Source: Agromyces bracchium
GTDB taxonomy: Bacteria; Actinomycetota; Actinomycetes; Actinomycetales; Microbacteriaceae
Direction of reading: 5' to 3'
Length of the DNA: 64,000 nucleotides
NCBI RefSeq assembly: GCF_009709675.1
Contig: NZ_WMLB01000033.1
Span: forward strand, 124,001-188,000
Positions 35,046 to 44,392 of this stretch are shown here, piece after piece. The notes under the pieces are model-generated. The model was given only the letters and a program-made list of their open reading frames with translations. It did not search any database and was not told the origin of the DNA. A program made the position numbers and the translations under genes. Every line of letters starts with the position of its first letter. Position 1 is the first letter of the stretch.

Positions 35046-36190
35046 GCACCGCACTCCGGCTCACGCAACAGGAGGTCGACCCGATCGGCGGCGTGGCGGC
35101 GGCCCCGCTCGTGCTCATCGGTTCGGTCCTCTCGGTGGCGACCTCGATCGCCCTGACCGCATGGCACTGGGGCGAGGTCGCCTCGCCGCTCGCCGCGGTC
35201 CTCGGCATCCTCCTCGTCGCGGCCGCGGGGGCCGTGGCGACGACGTCGGCACTGCCGGCCCGCGCTCCGTTCACGGTGGATCGCCTGTGGTTCACCGTCG
35301 CGCTCGCCGTCGGTGGGGCGATCGCCGAGTACGTGAGCACGGTCGGCGCCGACCGGTACCTGTACGACGACTACGGGCCGCTCGTGGTCGGCATGATGAT
35401 CCTCTCCCTTGCGCCGTTCAGCACGTGGATCGCGTTGCTCGCGGCCGGAACGGTCGCCGCGGCCGTCCTCGCGATCCTCGCGGTCGGATCGGCCGGTGCC
35501 AGCGCGACCCAGGCCAGTGCCGCCGCGCTCGTGGCCGTCAACTCCGTCGCCGTGCTCGCGCTCTCGGCCGCCGGAGCGGCCTACTCGGCGACGATCGTCC
35601 GCGAGAGCCTCGCATGGCAGCGGCACGCGAACTCGATCGCACTCGAGCGCGACGGTGGACTGCGCGCCGGGATCGTCCGCTCGGTGCAGCAGGGTCGTGT
35701 CTCGGTACTGAGCCGGGAGGTGCTGCCCTTCCTCGCGGACATCACGAACTCCCAGCGGATCAGCGTCGCGGATGCCGACCGTGCGCGCGAGCTCGCCGAC
35801 CTGCTGCGGCGGGCGCTGAAGGCGGGGATCGAGTCGACCTGGCTCGACGACCTCGCCGCCTCGATCGAAGCGGCTCGTCAGGTTCCGATCACGGTGGAGG
35901 ATCCGGGCGCCACTGCCGGACGACTGCGCAGTGATCAGCGGCCGCCCCTGACCGCGCTGCTCTCCTGGCTGAGCAGCGGCGGGCGCTCGGAATCGATCCG
36001 GATCTCGGTCGCTGCGAACGGAGGCGGCGCGATCGTGAGCGTGCTCGCGATCGTGGACGCGGACGGCGCTTCGTCGCCGACGCGACGCGAGGTCGAACGG
36101 TTCCTCGCGGTGGCTCGTGCGGTCGGCGTGCGAGGCGAACTCGAGATCACGCGAGAGAATGTGCGGGTGGAGTTCCGATATGACGCCTGA
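35042..36190 (+). CDS. Membrane protein resembling a degenerate histidine kinase
   Basis: 382 residues with the same layout as its neighbour: about six N-terminal membrane helices (to about residue 190), then a cytoplasmic helical pair and an alpha/beta domain. No His followed by Asp/Glu can be found in the expected helix (GLRAGIVRSVQQGRVSVLSREVLPFL), and the N, G1 and G2 boxes of an ATP-binding domain are missing. It may be a pseudokinase partner that modulates the kinase upstream. ATGA overlap with the kinase gene and an 11-base overlap with the response regulator show it belongs to the same signalling unit. Confidence 0.75.
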   Translation: MSTALRLTQQEVDPIGGVAAAPLVLIGSVLSVATSIALTAWHWGEVASPLAAVLGILLVAAAGAVATTSALPARAPFTVDRLWFTVALAVGGAIAEYVSTVGADRYLYDDYGPLVVGMMILSLAPFSTWIALLAAGTVAAAVLAILAVGSAGASATQASAAALVAVNSVAVLALSAAGAAYSATIVRESLAWQRHANSIALERDGGLRAGIVRSVQQGRVSVLSREVLPFLADITNSQRISVADADRARELADLLRRALKAGIESTWLDDLAASIEAARQVPITVEDPGATAGRLRSDQRPPLTALLSWLSSGGRSESIRISVAANGGGAIVSVLAIVDADGASSPTRREVERFLAVARAVGVRGELEITRENVRVEFRYDA

Positions 36191-36860
36191 GCCCGACGCC
36201 GACGAGGTCGTCCGGGTCGCGATCCTCGACGACCACGCCGTCATCGTCGACGGCATCTCGAGCTGGATCGCCGACCACTCGCCCGACCTGGAGGTCGTCA
36301 TCCGGACGACGCAGTGGCTCGACCTGATCCGACACCCCGACTTCCCCGTCGACCTCGTGCTCATGGATCTCCAACTCGGCGACACGGTCTCGATCGAGTC
36401 GCGGATCCGGGCGTGCCGGGCCGCCGGTGCGATCGTGGTCGTGGTCACTGCGGTCGACGACGATGCATCGCGCGAGCGATGCCTGGCCGCCGGAGCGGAC
36501 GCCTTCGTCTCGAAGACGCTGCCCGTCGACGCCGTGGTGGCGGCGGCTCGGCGTGCGCTCCGGGGCGAGCGCGCATCGCGCGCGTCCGGCGACCGAGCCG
36601 GCGCCAGCCAGGCGGGTGACGCGGGTCCCGTTGTCGCGGCCCCGCCGGATGCCGGGCTCAGCGCCGCCGAGCGTCGCGCCGTCGAGCTCTACGTCCAGGG
36701 GGTGTCGACGGCCGACGTCGCCGCCAGCATGGAGGTCGGCTACGAGACCGCCAAGACGTACCTGCGTCGTGCTCGCGACAAGTACGCCAGGGTCGGCCGG
36801 CCCGCCGGCCGTCGGTCCGAGCTGATCCGCCGCGCGGCGGAGGACGGAATGCTCGAGTAA
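36180..36860 (+). CDS. LuxR/NarL-family response regulator
   Basis: 226 residues. The receiver domain starts with the acidic pair in VAILDDHAVIVDG. The phospho-acceptor Asp lies in PVDLVLMDLQLGD (about residue 61), and the conserved Lys in FVSKTLPVD. A Gly/Ala linker leads to a C-terminal LuxR-type helix-turn-helix (LSAAERRAVELYVQGVSTADVAASMEVGYETAKTYLRR). It starts inside the end of the kinase-like gene, and its TAA overlaps the ATG of tdk (TAATG). Confidence 0.93.
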   Translation: MTPEPDADEVVRVAILDDHAVIVDGISSWIADHSPDLEVVIRTTQWLDLIRHPDFPVDLVLMDLQLGDTVSIESRIRACRAAGAIVVVVTAVDDDASRERCLAAGADAFVSKTLPVDAVVAAARRALRGERASRASGDRAGASQAGDAGPVVAAPPDAGLSAAERRAVELYVQGVSTADVAASMEVGYETAKTYLRRARDKYARVGRPAGRRSELIRRAAEDGMLE

Positions 36861-37477
36861 TGGCCAAGCTCTACTTCCGGTACGGCGCGATGAACTCGGG
36901 CAAGTCGACCGCCCTGCTGCAGGCCGCCTTCAACTACGAGGAGCGGGGTCACCGGGTGCTGCTGACCAAGCCGGCGGTCGACACGAAGGGTGATCGCGAC
37001 ATCGTCTCGAGACTCGGCGTCGTGCGCGAGGTCGACTTCACGATCGCCCCGGGGGACCAGGTGCTCGACCTCTTCCAGCGTCACCGCACGCCCGTCATCG
37101 AGTCGAACGGGCGCGACGTGAGCTGCCTGCTCGTCGACGAGGCGCAGTTCCTCACGGGCGACCAGGTCGACGACCTGCTCCGGATCGCGCTGCTCGACGA
37201 CATCCCCGTCCTCGCCTATGGCATCCGCACCGACTTCCAGACCGTCGCGTTCGCCGGCAGCCGCCGCCTCCTCGAGGTCGCGCACAGCCTCGAGGAGCTG
37301 AAGACGATCTGCAGGTGCGGACGGAAGGCCATCTTCAACGGGCGCCGCATCGGCGAGCGGTACATCTTCGACGGCGACCAGGTCGCGATCGACGGGGACG
37401 AGGTCACCTATGAATCGCTCTGCGGGGTCTGCTACCTGCAGGAGAGCGGCGGCGTGCTGGACGGCCGTCACGGCTGA
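36860..37477 (+). CDS. tdk: Thymidine kinase
   Basis: 205 residues, type II TK. Walker A GAMNSGKST (9-17), Walker B LLVDEAQFL with the catalytic Glu, the thymidine-binding YGIRTDFQTVAFAGS loop, and a structural zinc site of CRCGRKA and CGVCY. It phosphorylates thymidine for salvage. The ATG overlaps the response-regulator stop by one base, an unusual partner for a two-component system; it may be co-expressed simply by read-through. Confidence 0.96.
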   Translation: MAKLYFRYGAMNSGKSTALLQAAFNYEERGHRVLLTKPAVDTKGDRDIVSRLGVVREVDFTIAPGDQVLDLFQRHRTPVIESNGRDVSCLLVDEAQFLTGDQVDDLLRIALLDDIPVLAYGIRTDFQTVAFAGSRRLLEVAHSLEELKTICRCGRKAIFNGRRIGERYIFDGDQVAIDGDEVTYESLCGVCYLQESGGVLDGRHG

Positions 37478-37633
37478 ACCGCCGCCGAGGGTCGCCCCAG
37501 TTCGGGGGGGCACTTCGATCCGGTCCTCCTATTGGGGGACCGCGCAGGGTAGCCTGTCCCTGCCCGCCGACCCGAACGGCGGGTGCTCGGGGGCCGTCAT
37601 CGGGCCGCCGAGCCATCGCGGCGGAGGTGGTGC

Positions 37634-39112
37634 ATGACCCTCACGCGGCAGACGACGCAGACCACCCCGGCCGAGGTGGTCGCGGAGTGGCAGCAGGCGT
37701 ACGCTCGCCGACTGCTCGTGACCGATCTCGTCGTCATCGTCTTCGCCGTGTACGGTTCCCAGTTCATCCGCTTCGGAACCACCGGCACGTCGCTCCGCAT
37801 CCCAGGCCTCGACGGCGACGCCGACTACCTGCTGAGCTACGCACTCGTCTCGGCCGTCCTCGCCGCCGGTTGGTTCGCCTCGCTGGCGATCTTCGCCACG
37901 CGGGATCGCACGATCGTCGGTGCCGGCACGGCCGAGTACCGCCGCATCGCCGACGCCAGCATCCGCGTCTTCGCGGTACTCGCGATCGGCGCCTTCCTGC
38001 TGCGTTCCGAGGTCGGCCGCGCCTACGTGCTCGTCGCGCTCCCGCTCGGGCTCGCACTGCTCGTCACCGGTCGCTGGGCCTGGCGGAAATGGCTCCTGCG
38101 CCAGCGAGCGGCGGGGCGGTTCCTGCACCGCGCCGTGCTCATGGGCGAGCGCCAGAAGTCGGTGCACGTCGCCCAGCAGATCGAGCGGGACGGGGTCTCG
38201 GGCATCCAGATCGTCGGGGCAGTCACCGAGCACGGTGGATCCACTCGCGATCTCGTGCCCGGTATCCCGGTCCTCGGTGCCTACGATGCGCTCGATGACG
38301 CGCTGCTGGCCGCGCGCGCCGACACGGTGGTCTTCACCGGCGCCGACACGATCGACCCGCGCGGAATGCGCGAACTCGGCTGGCAGCTCGAGGCGACGAG
38401 CACGAACCTCGTGGTGGCACCGGCACTGACGGATGTCGCGGGCCCGCGCATCCACGCGCGTCCGGTCGCCGGGCTGCCGCTCATCCAGGTCGACTACCCC
38501 GAGTTCAGCGGCCGGAAGTACGCGGCCAAGCGCGCGTTCGACCTGGTCGTCGCCACGATCGCCCTCATCGTCCTCAGCCCGGTCTTCCTCGCGATCGCCG
38601 TGCTCGTCCGCCGTGACAGCGCCGGCCCGGCGTTCTACTCGCAGGAGCGTGTCGGTCTGAACGGCCAGCGCTTCCGCATGCTGAAGTTCCGCTCGATGGT
38701 CCACGACGCCGAGGCCCAGCTGCCGACCCTGCTCGATCGCACCGACGGCAACGGCGTGCTCTTCAAGATGCGGTCCGATCCCCGCGTCACTCGGATCGGA
38801 GCCGTCCTCCGCAGGTACAGCCTCGACGAGCTGCCGCAGTTCGTCAACGTTCTGCGCGGCGAGATGTCGCTCGTGGGGCCGCGACCGCCGTTGGCGTCCG
38901 AAGTCGAACGGTACGACGAATGGGCGCGACGACGATTGCTCGTTCGGCCCGGCATCACGGGTCTCTGGCAGACGCAGGGGCGCTCCGACCTCTCGTGGGA
39001 CGACAGCGTGCGCCTCGACCTCTACTACGTCGAGAACTGGTCCCTGACGGGCGACGTCATCATCCTCTACCGCACCGCTCGTGCCGTGCTCAGGGCGCAG
39101 GGCGCCTACTGA
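37634..39112 (+). CDS. Polyprenyl glycosylphosphotransferase, copy 2
   Basis: 492 residues; a close paralogue of the protein at 11178-12662, with the same N-terminal membrane segment pattern. It shares phrases such as LTDVAGPRIHARPVAGLPLI and LDELPQF-NVLRGEMSLVGPRP. The sugar-transferase signatures KRAFDLVVATIALIVLSPVF, YSQERVGLNGQRFRMLKFRSM and PGITGLWQTQGRSDLSWDD are intact. It initiates a lipid-linked glycan at the membrane. GGAGG lies six bases before the ATG. A TAGCCT -10 candidate is at 37550-37555, and the leader after it can fold (CCCGCC 37563-37568 with GGCGGG 37578-37583). It heads a second polysaccharide region without its own glycosyltransferases. Confidence 0.95.
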   Translation: MTLTRQTTQTTPAEVVAEWQQAYARRLLVTDLVVIVFAVYGSQFIRFGTTGTSLRIPGLDGDADYLLSYALVSAVLAAGWFASLAIFATRDRTIVGAGTAEYRRIADASIRVFAVLAIGAFLLRSEVGRAYVLVALPLGLALLVTGRWAWRKWLLRQRAAGRFLHRAVLMGERQKSVHVAQQIERDGVSGIQIVGAVTEHGGSTRDLVPGIPVLGAYDALDDALLAARADTVVFTGADTIDPRGMRELGWQLEATSTNLVVAPALTDVAGPRIHARPVAGLPLIQVDYPEFSGRKYAAKRAFDLVVATIALIVLSPVFLAIAVLVRRDSAGPAFYSQERVGLNGQRFRMLKFRSMVHDAEAQLPTLLDRTDGNGVLFKMRSDPRVTRIGAVLRRYSLDELPQFVNVLRGEMSLVGPRPPLASEVERYDEWARRRLLVRPGITGLWQTQGRSDLSWDDSVRLDLYYVENWSLTGDVIILYRTARAVLRAQGAY

Positions 39113-39165
39113 TGGTGTGTCGCGATCGTGATCCGGTTCTCGGTCGGATCACGGCATCTCCCCTC

Positions 39166-39171
39166 TACCAT
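39166..39171 (+). promoter_or_regulatory. -10 element of leaderless DUF4012 gene 1
   Basis: TACCAT lies eight bases before GTG ACG at 39180. The paralogous gene 2 has TACGAT eight bases before GTG ACG, so the promoter-to-start geometry is conserved between the copies. Confidence 0.5.
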
Positions 39172-39179
39172 TGGGCATC

Positions 39180-41015
39180 GTGACGACCCCCGAGTTCGTG
39201 CTCGCCCCGGAGCGGCAGCACCGTAGTTCCGGCAGCGACAGCGGCAGCCGCAGGAAGAAGCGTCGTCGTCGCATCATCTTCCACTCGATCTTCTGGCCGC
39301 TTCTGGCGATCCTGATCATCGGTGGTGGACTCGCCGCGTGGTGGCTCGCGACGAGCGCGCTCGCGGTGCGCGACGACCTCGAGGAGGCGCGTGTTCAGGT
39401 CGTCGCCTTCCAGAAGGCCGCCGACGAACGCCGGTTCGACGACCTGCAACCCATCGCCGACGACCTGTCGGCTGCGGCATCGAGCGCGGCCGCCCCGACG
39501 GCCAACCCCGTCTGGCGAATGGCCGAGTGGGTGCCCGGCGTGGGGGAGAACGTGCGCGCCGTGCGCATCATCGCCGAAGGCGTCGACGACGTCTCCGAGC
39601 AGGTCGTCCAGCCGGCGAGCGGGCTCGTCGGGGAGTTCGCCATCACCCGCGACGAGAGCGGCGCGCTCGACCTCGCTCCGATGCGTGAGGCGACCGACAT
39701 CGCGGCCGACGCGCAGACCATCCTCGACGGACTCGAAGACGACCTCGCGGGGATCGACACCGAAGCGACGATCGGTCCGGTCTCGGATGCCGTGGCGCAG
39801 TTCGGAGACGTCGTCGCGAGCGCCCAGGAGACGTTGCCGGGCATCAACGCCGCGCTCGCCGGAGCCGGCGCGATGCTCGGCATCGACGGCCCGCAGACCG
39901 TGCTCCTCGCCTTCGAGAACAACGCCGAGGCGACCGCGCTCGGTGGCGGTCCCGCCGCCCAGACCCTCCTCAGCGTCGACAACGGCACGGTGAAGATCGA
40001 TCGCCAGGTCTCCAGCACCCAACTCGACACCCAGGCGCCGATCGGCGTCGAGCTCGACGAGAGCGCCGATCAGCTCTACAACGACATCCTGCGCACCGAG
40101 ATCAACGCGACGACGAGCCGACCCGACTTCCCGACCGCCGCGGCGCTCATCGGAGCCCGGTGGGAGCGTGACCTCGGGATGCGGCCGAACACCATCGTGA
40201 TGACGGACCCGATCGCGGTCGCCCGCATTCTGGAGGTGACCGGTCCCGTCTCCCTGCCGGGTGGCGAGCAGCTCACGAGCGACAACGTGGTCTCGAAGCT
40301 CCTGAACGAGATCTACTTCCGCTACCCCGAGGGCGGCGCCGAGTCCGACGCGTACTTCGCCGCGGCATCCGCTGCCATGTTCGACAAGATGATGGCGGGC
40401 GACTATGACATCTGGCAGATGGCGCAGGCGCTCATCGACGTCACCAATTCGGGCAGCCTCATGATGTGGACCGAGAGCGAGCCGACGCAGACGCTCTTCG
40501 AAGGCTCGCGGCTCGACGGAACGCTGCCGCAGACCAACCTCGGCGCGACGGTGGTCGGGGTCTACTTCCGCGACCGGTCGATCTCGAAGATCGACTACTA
40601 CCTGCACACGTCGGCGAAGGTCACGACCGATACCTGCACCCCCGAAGCCCCGACCTACACCGTCGAGGTCACCTTGCGCATGGACATCCCGGCCGACCTG
40701 CAGTTCGCCCTGCCGGAGTACATCGACTCGCGTGAGCCCGGCGCGTACCGCACGGAGGTCTTCCTCTATGGGCCCGCCGCCGGGTCGACGACCGAGGTCG
40801 CCGTCCCGAATCCCGCGAACGGCACGACGACCGGCCCATCCGTCACCGACCTCGGCCGGCCCGCCGAGAAGTTCACGGTCGACATGGTGAACGGCCAGAC
40901 GGCCGTCGTGCGCGCGACCTTCGCGGGCACGCCCGACGATGCTCCGGTCGAGGTGCGGACCACCCCCATGATCAACCGCACCGGCGTCGAGGTCGTCGAG
41001 GCGACCTGCGGCTGA
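39180..41015 (+). CDS. DUF4012 protein, tandem copy 1
   Basis: 611 residues. A short basic cytoplasmic tail (GSRRKKRRRRI), one membrane helix (about 37-56: FWPLLAILIIGGGLAAWWLA) and a large outer domain with the family motifs GENVRAVRIIAEG, LLAFENNAEATALGGGPA, TTSRPDFPTAA and QLTSDNVVSKLLNE. Two Cys near the C-terminal half may form a disulphide. DUF4012 proteins occur beside polysaccharide genes in actinobacteria and other bacteria, and their biochemical role is unknown. GTG at 39180 is preferred over TTG at 39171 because it matches the start of the paralogue. The copy at 41084 has identical length. Confidence 0.85.
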   Translation: MTTPEFVLAPERQHRSSGSDSGSRRKKRRRRIIFHSIFWPLLAILIIGGGLAAWWLATSALAVRDDLEEARVQVVAFQKAADERRFDDLQPIADDLSAAASSAAAPTANPVWRMAEWVPGVGENVRAVRIIAEGVDDVSEQVVQPASGLVGEFAITRDESGALDLAPMREATDIAADAQTILDGLEDDLAGIDTEATIGPVSDAVAQFGDVVASAQETLPGINAALAGAGAMLGIDGPQTVLLAFENNAEATALGGGPAAQTLLSVDNGTVKIDRQVSSTQLDTQAPIGVELDESADQLYNDILRTEINATTSRPDFPTAAALIGARWERDLGMRPNTIVMTDPIAVARILEVTGPVSLPGGEQLTSDNVVSKLLNEIYFRYPEGGAESDAYFAAASAAMFDKMMAGDYDIWQMAQALIDVTNSGSLMMWTESEPTQTLFEGSRLDGTLPQTNLGATVVGVYFRDRSISKIDYYLHTSAKVTTDTCTPEAPTYTVEVTLRMDIPADLQFALPEYIDSREPGAYRTEVFLYGPAAGSTTEVAVPNPANGTTTGPSVTDLGRPAEKFTVDMVNGQTAVVRATFAGTPDDAPVEVRTTPMINRTGVEVVEATCG

Positions 41016-41069
41016 GCCGACCCGACGGCCACCGTGCTCGCGCGGGCCGGGCGCCCACGAACGCCCATC

Positions 41070-41075
41070 TACGAT
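41070..41075 (+). promoter_or_regulatory. -10 element of leaderless DUF4012 gene 2
   Basis: TACGAT lies eight bases before GTG ACG at 41084, mirroring the arrangement at copy 1. Confidence 0.5.
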
Positions 41076-41083
41076 GGATGCTC

Positions 41084-42919
41084 GTGACGTCCCCGCACCT
41101 CGTTCGCGCGCCTGCCCGCGCCTCCGACCCGAACCCGCCTCGAAACCGGACCCGCGAGCGGTCGCCCCGACGTCGTTCGACCGCGCGGGCCTGGACCTGG
41201 TCGATGCTCGGCGTGCTCGCCCTCCTGGTCGTCGGCGGCGGGCTCGCCGCGTGGTGGATCGGCGCGAATGCGCTCGCGGTCCGCGACGATCTCGAGGCCT
41301 CCAAGGCCACTGTGTCCGCCTACCAGACGGCAGCCACCGAACAGCGCTTCAGCGACCTGCCCGCGCTCGCCGCACAGCTCGACGTATCGAGCTCCGACGC
41401 CGTCATGCCGACGACCTCGCCGATCTGGCGGATCGGCGAACTCGTGCCCGTCGCAGGGGAGAACCTCCGCGCCGTGCGCATCATCGCCGAGGGCGTGAAC
41501 GACCTGTCGGCCGAGGTCGTCACACCCGCCTCGACCATGCTCGGCGAGTTCACGCTCGAGCGCGACCCGGCCTCGGGCGGGTTCGATGTCGCGCCGCTCC
41601 GGGCGGCGAGCGAGATCTCGACGTCGGCGGCCTCGATCGTCACCGGCCTGCGCGCCGAGCTCGCCGGAGTCGATTCGAACTCCACGATCCCGCAGGTCGC
41701 TGAGGCCGTGGCCGAGTTCGATGGCCTGCTCGACACCGCGGACGAGGCGATCCCGCAGGTGAACGGTGCCCTCACCGCGGTCACCGAGCTTCTCGGCGTG
41801 AACGGCCCGAGGAACGTCGTGCTCGCGTTCCTCAACAACGCCGAGGCGGCGGCGCTCGGCGGCGGTCCGGCGGCGCAGACGTTGCTCACCGTCGGCGCCG
41901 GTGCCGTCGATGTGACCCGCCAGGTCTCGAGCGGCGACTTCCATGTCGTGCCGGTCGACGTCGAACTCGACGACAGTGCCGAACAGCTGTACGACGACAT
42001 CCTCCTGAACCAGGTCAATGCGACGACGAGCCGCCCGGACTTCCCGACGGCGGCGCAGTTGATCTCGGCGTACTGGCAGCGCGACCAGGGGGTGACACCG
42101 GACGTCGTGATCTCGCTCGACCCGCTCGGACTGTCGCGGCTGCTGCAGGTCACCGGACCCGTCACGACCACCGAGGGCGAGCAGCTCACGAGCGACAACG
42201 TCGTGTCGAAGCTGCTCAACGAGGCGTACTTCCGATACCCCGATGGTGCGGGATCCGACGAGTACTTCGCCGCTGCGGCATCCGCGGTATTCGACCGGAT
42301 CATGTCGGTCGACTACGACGTGTGGGCGATGGCCGAGGCAGTGACGGATGTCGCAGGCTCAGGTTCGTTGATGATGTGGTCGAACGATCCCGTCACGCAG
42401 GCGCTGTTCGACGGCACGCGTCTTCAAGGGACGCTGCCGCAGGCGAATGACGGATCGAGCGTGCTCGGCGTCTACTTCCGCGACCGGTCCTCGTCGAAGA
42501 TCGACACGTACCTGCACACCGAGGCGACGGTCACGACCGACGCCTGCACACCGGGAGCGCCCACGTACGAGGTCGAGGTGCGGCTGCAGTTCGACCTCCC
42601 CGAGGTCGAGCTCCCGTCGTACGTCGACAGCGGACTCTACGACTTCTACCGGACCGAGGTCTTCCTCTACGGGCCGGTGGACGCCACGACCGAATCCGTC
42701 GAGGTCCTCGAGGGCGGGCTGAACTCCGTGGCAGGGCCGTCGGTCGTGGATCTCGGACGGCCCGCGGAGAAGTTCACCGTCGACCTCGTCGATGGCCAGG
42801 TCGCGGTCGTGCGCGCGACGTTCGAGGGCACGATCGGCGAACACGGGCCGACCGAGGTGCGGACCACGCCGATGATCAACGCGACCGCGGTGAAGCTCGA
42901 GGAGGCCGCCTGCGGGTGA
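41084..42919 (+). CDS. DUF4012 protein, tandem copy 2
   Basis: 611 residues, colinear with copy 1 over the whole length: basic tail, a single membrane helix (about 41-60), then the same outer domain. Shared phrases include ATTSRPDFPTAA, QLTSDNVVSKLLNE, GVYFRDRS-SKID and DLGRPAEKFTVD. The N-terminal tails differ, and most substitutions are scattered, pointing to an old duplication. It may work with copy 1 or on a different glycan. UDP-glucose dehydrogenase follows. The 68-base gap to copy 1 contains only its promoter. Confidence 0.85.
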   Translation: MTSPHLVRAPARASDPNPPRNRTRERSPRRRSTARAWTWSMLGVLALLVVGGGLAAWWIGANALAVRDDLEASKATVSAYQTAATEQRFSDLPALAAQLDVSSSDAVMPTTSPIWRIGELVPVAGENLRAVRIIAEGVNDLSAEVVTPASTMLGEFTLERDPASGGFDVAPLRAASEISTSAASIVTGLRAELAGVDSNSTIPQVAEAVAEFDGLLDTADEAIPQVNGALTAVTELLGVNGPRNVVLAFLNNAEAAALGGGPAAQTLLTVGAGAVDVTRQVSSGDFHVVPVDVELDDSAEQLYDDILLNQVNATTSRPDFPTAAQLISAYWQRDQGVTPDVVISLDPLGLSRLLQVTGPVTTTEGEQLTSDNVVSKLLNEAYFRYPDGAGSDEYFAAAASAVFDRIMSVDYDVWAMAEAVTDVAGSGSLMMWSNDPVTQALFDGTRLQGTLPQANDGSSVLGVYFRDRSSSKIDTYLHTEATVTTDACTPGAPTYEVEVRLQFDLPEVELPSYVDSGLYDFYRTEVFLYGPVDATTESVEVLEGGLNSVAGPSVVDLGRPAEKFTVDLVDGQVAVVRATFEGTIGEHGPTEVRTTPMINATAVKLEEAACG

Positions 42920-43069
42920 CCCGTGGCCGCGTCGGCATCGACTCAGCCCGGACCGACTACCCTGTCAATGCACTCCGTTCGCGCGCGCGAACCGTCGGTG
43001 CAGGTAATCCACGGCCGCGCTCCCCGAGCGGTTGCCCGCTCCGGGCGCGGTCCACACCGGAAGGACCCC

Positions 43070-44371
43070 ATGAAGATCTCGGTCATCGGCTGCGGCTACC
43101 TCGGCGCCGTGCACGCGTCGGCCATGGCGGAACTCGGCCACGACGTGATCGGCATCGACGTCGACGAGCGCAAGATCGGCGAGCTCGCCGCAGGCCGCCC
43201 GCCGTTCTTCGAGCCCGGGCTCCCCGAGATCCTCACCTCCGCGACGGCCTCCGGTCGCCTCCGCTTCAGCACCGACATGGCGGATGCCGCCGACGCCGAG
43301 GTCCACTTCCTCGCCGTGGGCACGCCGCAGACGGCCGGCAGTCATGCCGCCGACCTCCGCTTCGTCGACGCCGCCTTCGAGGGCCTCGTCCCGCACCTCG
43401 CCGACGGCGCCCTCGTCGTGGGCAAGAGCACCGTGCCGGTCGGCACTGCGACGCGCCTCGCGGCGCGGCTGGCCGAGGTCGCCCCGCACGCCGCGCTCGC
43501 GTGGAATCCGGAGTTCCTCCGCGAGGGCTTCGCCGTGAAGGACACGATCGAGCCCGACCGTCTCGTCTACGGCGTCGCCGACGACGCGGCCGCCGCGACG
43601 CTCGACGAGATCTACCGCGCGGCCCTCGATGCCGGCACGCCCCGCATCGTCACCGACTACGCGACGGCCGAACTCGTCAAGGTCGCCGCCAACGCCTTCC
43701 TCGCGACCAAGATCAGCTTCATCAACGCGATGGCCGAGATCGCCGAGGCGACCGGGGCCGATGTCACGCAGCTCGCCGACGCGATCGGGCACGACGCGCG
43801 CATCGGCCGCCGGTTCCTCAACGCCGGCGTCGGCTTCGGCGGTGGGTGCCTGCCCAAGGACATCCGGGCGTTCTCCGCCCGGGCTGAAGAGCTCGGCCGG
43901 GGCGACGCGGTCGCGTTCCTCAAGGAGGTCGACGCGATCAACCTGCGCCGCCGTCAGCGCGTCGTCGACCTCGCCGTGGAGGCGATGGGCGGATCGGTGA
44001 ACGAACGACGCGTCGCCGTCCTCGGTGTCACCTTCAAGCCCGACTCCGACGACGTGCGCGACTCGCCCGCACTCGATGTCGCCGTGCAGCTCAAGGGCCT
44101 CGGTGCCGACGTCATCGCCACGGACCCGGAGGGTCTGGCCAACGCCCGGCTGCGGCATCCGCAACTCGCCTACGAGGCCTCGACCACCGAGGCGCTCCGC
44201 GGTGCCGACCTCGTCGTGCTGGTGACCGAATGGAGCGAGTACCGCGAGCTCGACCCCGCCACCGTGCGCGATCTCGTCGCGAGCCACACCGTCATCGACG
44301 GCCGCAACGTCCTCGATCCGACTTCGTGGCGCAGCGCGGGCTGGACCTACCACGGCCTGGGTCGTCCCTGA
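43070..44371 (+). CDS. UDP-glucose 6-dehydrogenase
   Basis: 433 residues. The N-terminal NAD-binding motif GCGYLGAVHASAMAELGHDVIGIDVD and the FFEPGLPEIL substrate loop are followed by the catalytic Cys in GFGGGCLPKDIRAF (about residue 263). FKPDSDDVRDSPALDV lies in the C-terminal UDP-binding domain. It oxidises UDP-glucose to UDP-glucuronate, giving acidic sugar for surface glycans, possibly including the polymer acted on by the heparinase-like protein at 16249 (inference). GGAAGGA lies four bases before the ATG. A TACCCT -10 candidate is at 42958-42963. Confidence 0.95.
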   Translation: MKISVIGCGYLGAVHASAMAELGHDVIGIDVDERKIGELAAGRPPFFEPGLPEILTSATASGRLRFSTDMADAADAEVHFLAVGTPQTAGSHAADLRFVDAAFEGLVPHLADGALVVGKSTVPVGTATRLAARLAEVAPHAALAWNPEFLREGFAVKDTIEPDRLVYGVADDAAAATLDEIYRAALDAGTPRIVTDYATAELVKVAANAFLATKISFINAMAEIAEATGADVTQLADAIGHDARIGRRFLNAGVGFGGGCLPKDIRAFSARAEELGRGDAVAFLKEVDAINLRRRQRVVDLAVEAMGGSVNERRVAVLGVTFKPDSDDVRDSPALDVAVQLKGLGADVIATDPEGLANARLRHPQLAYEASTTEALRGADLVVLVTEWSEYRELDPATVRDLVASHTVIDGRNVLDPTSWRSAGWTYHGLGRP

Positions 44372-44392
44372 CGGGGCGATGAGCGGGGCCGC

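Noticed and set aside
31110-35054. Second very long minus-strand frame
   Set aside because: Antisense to the radical SAM and sensor kinase genes and through the LexA box; low-complexity translation with no recognisable domains.
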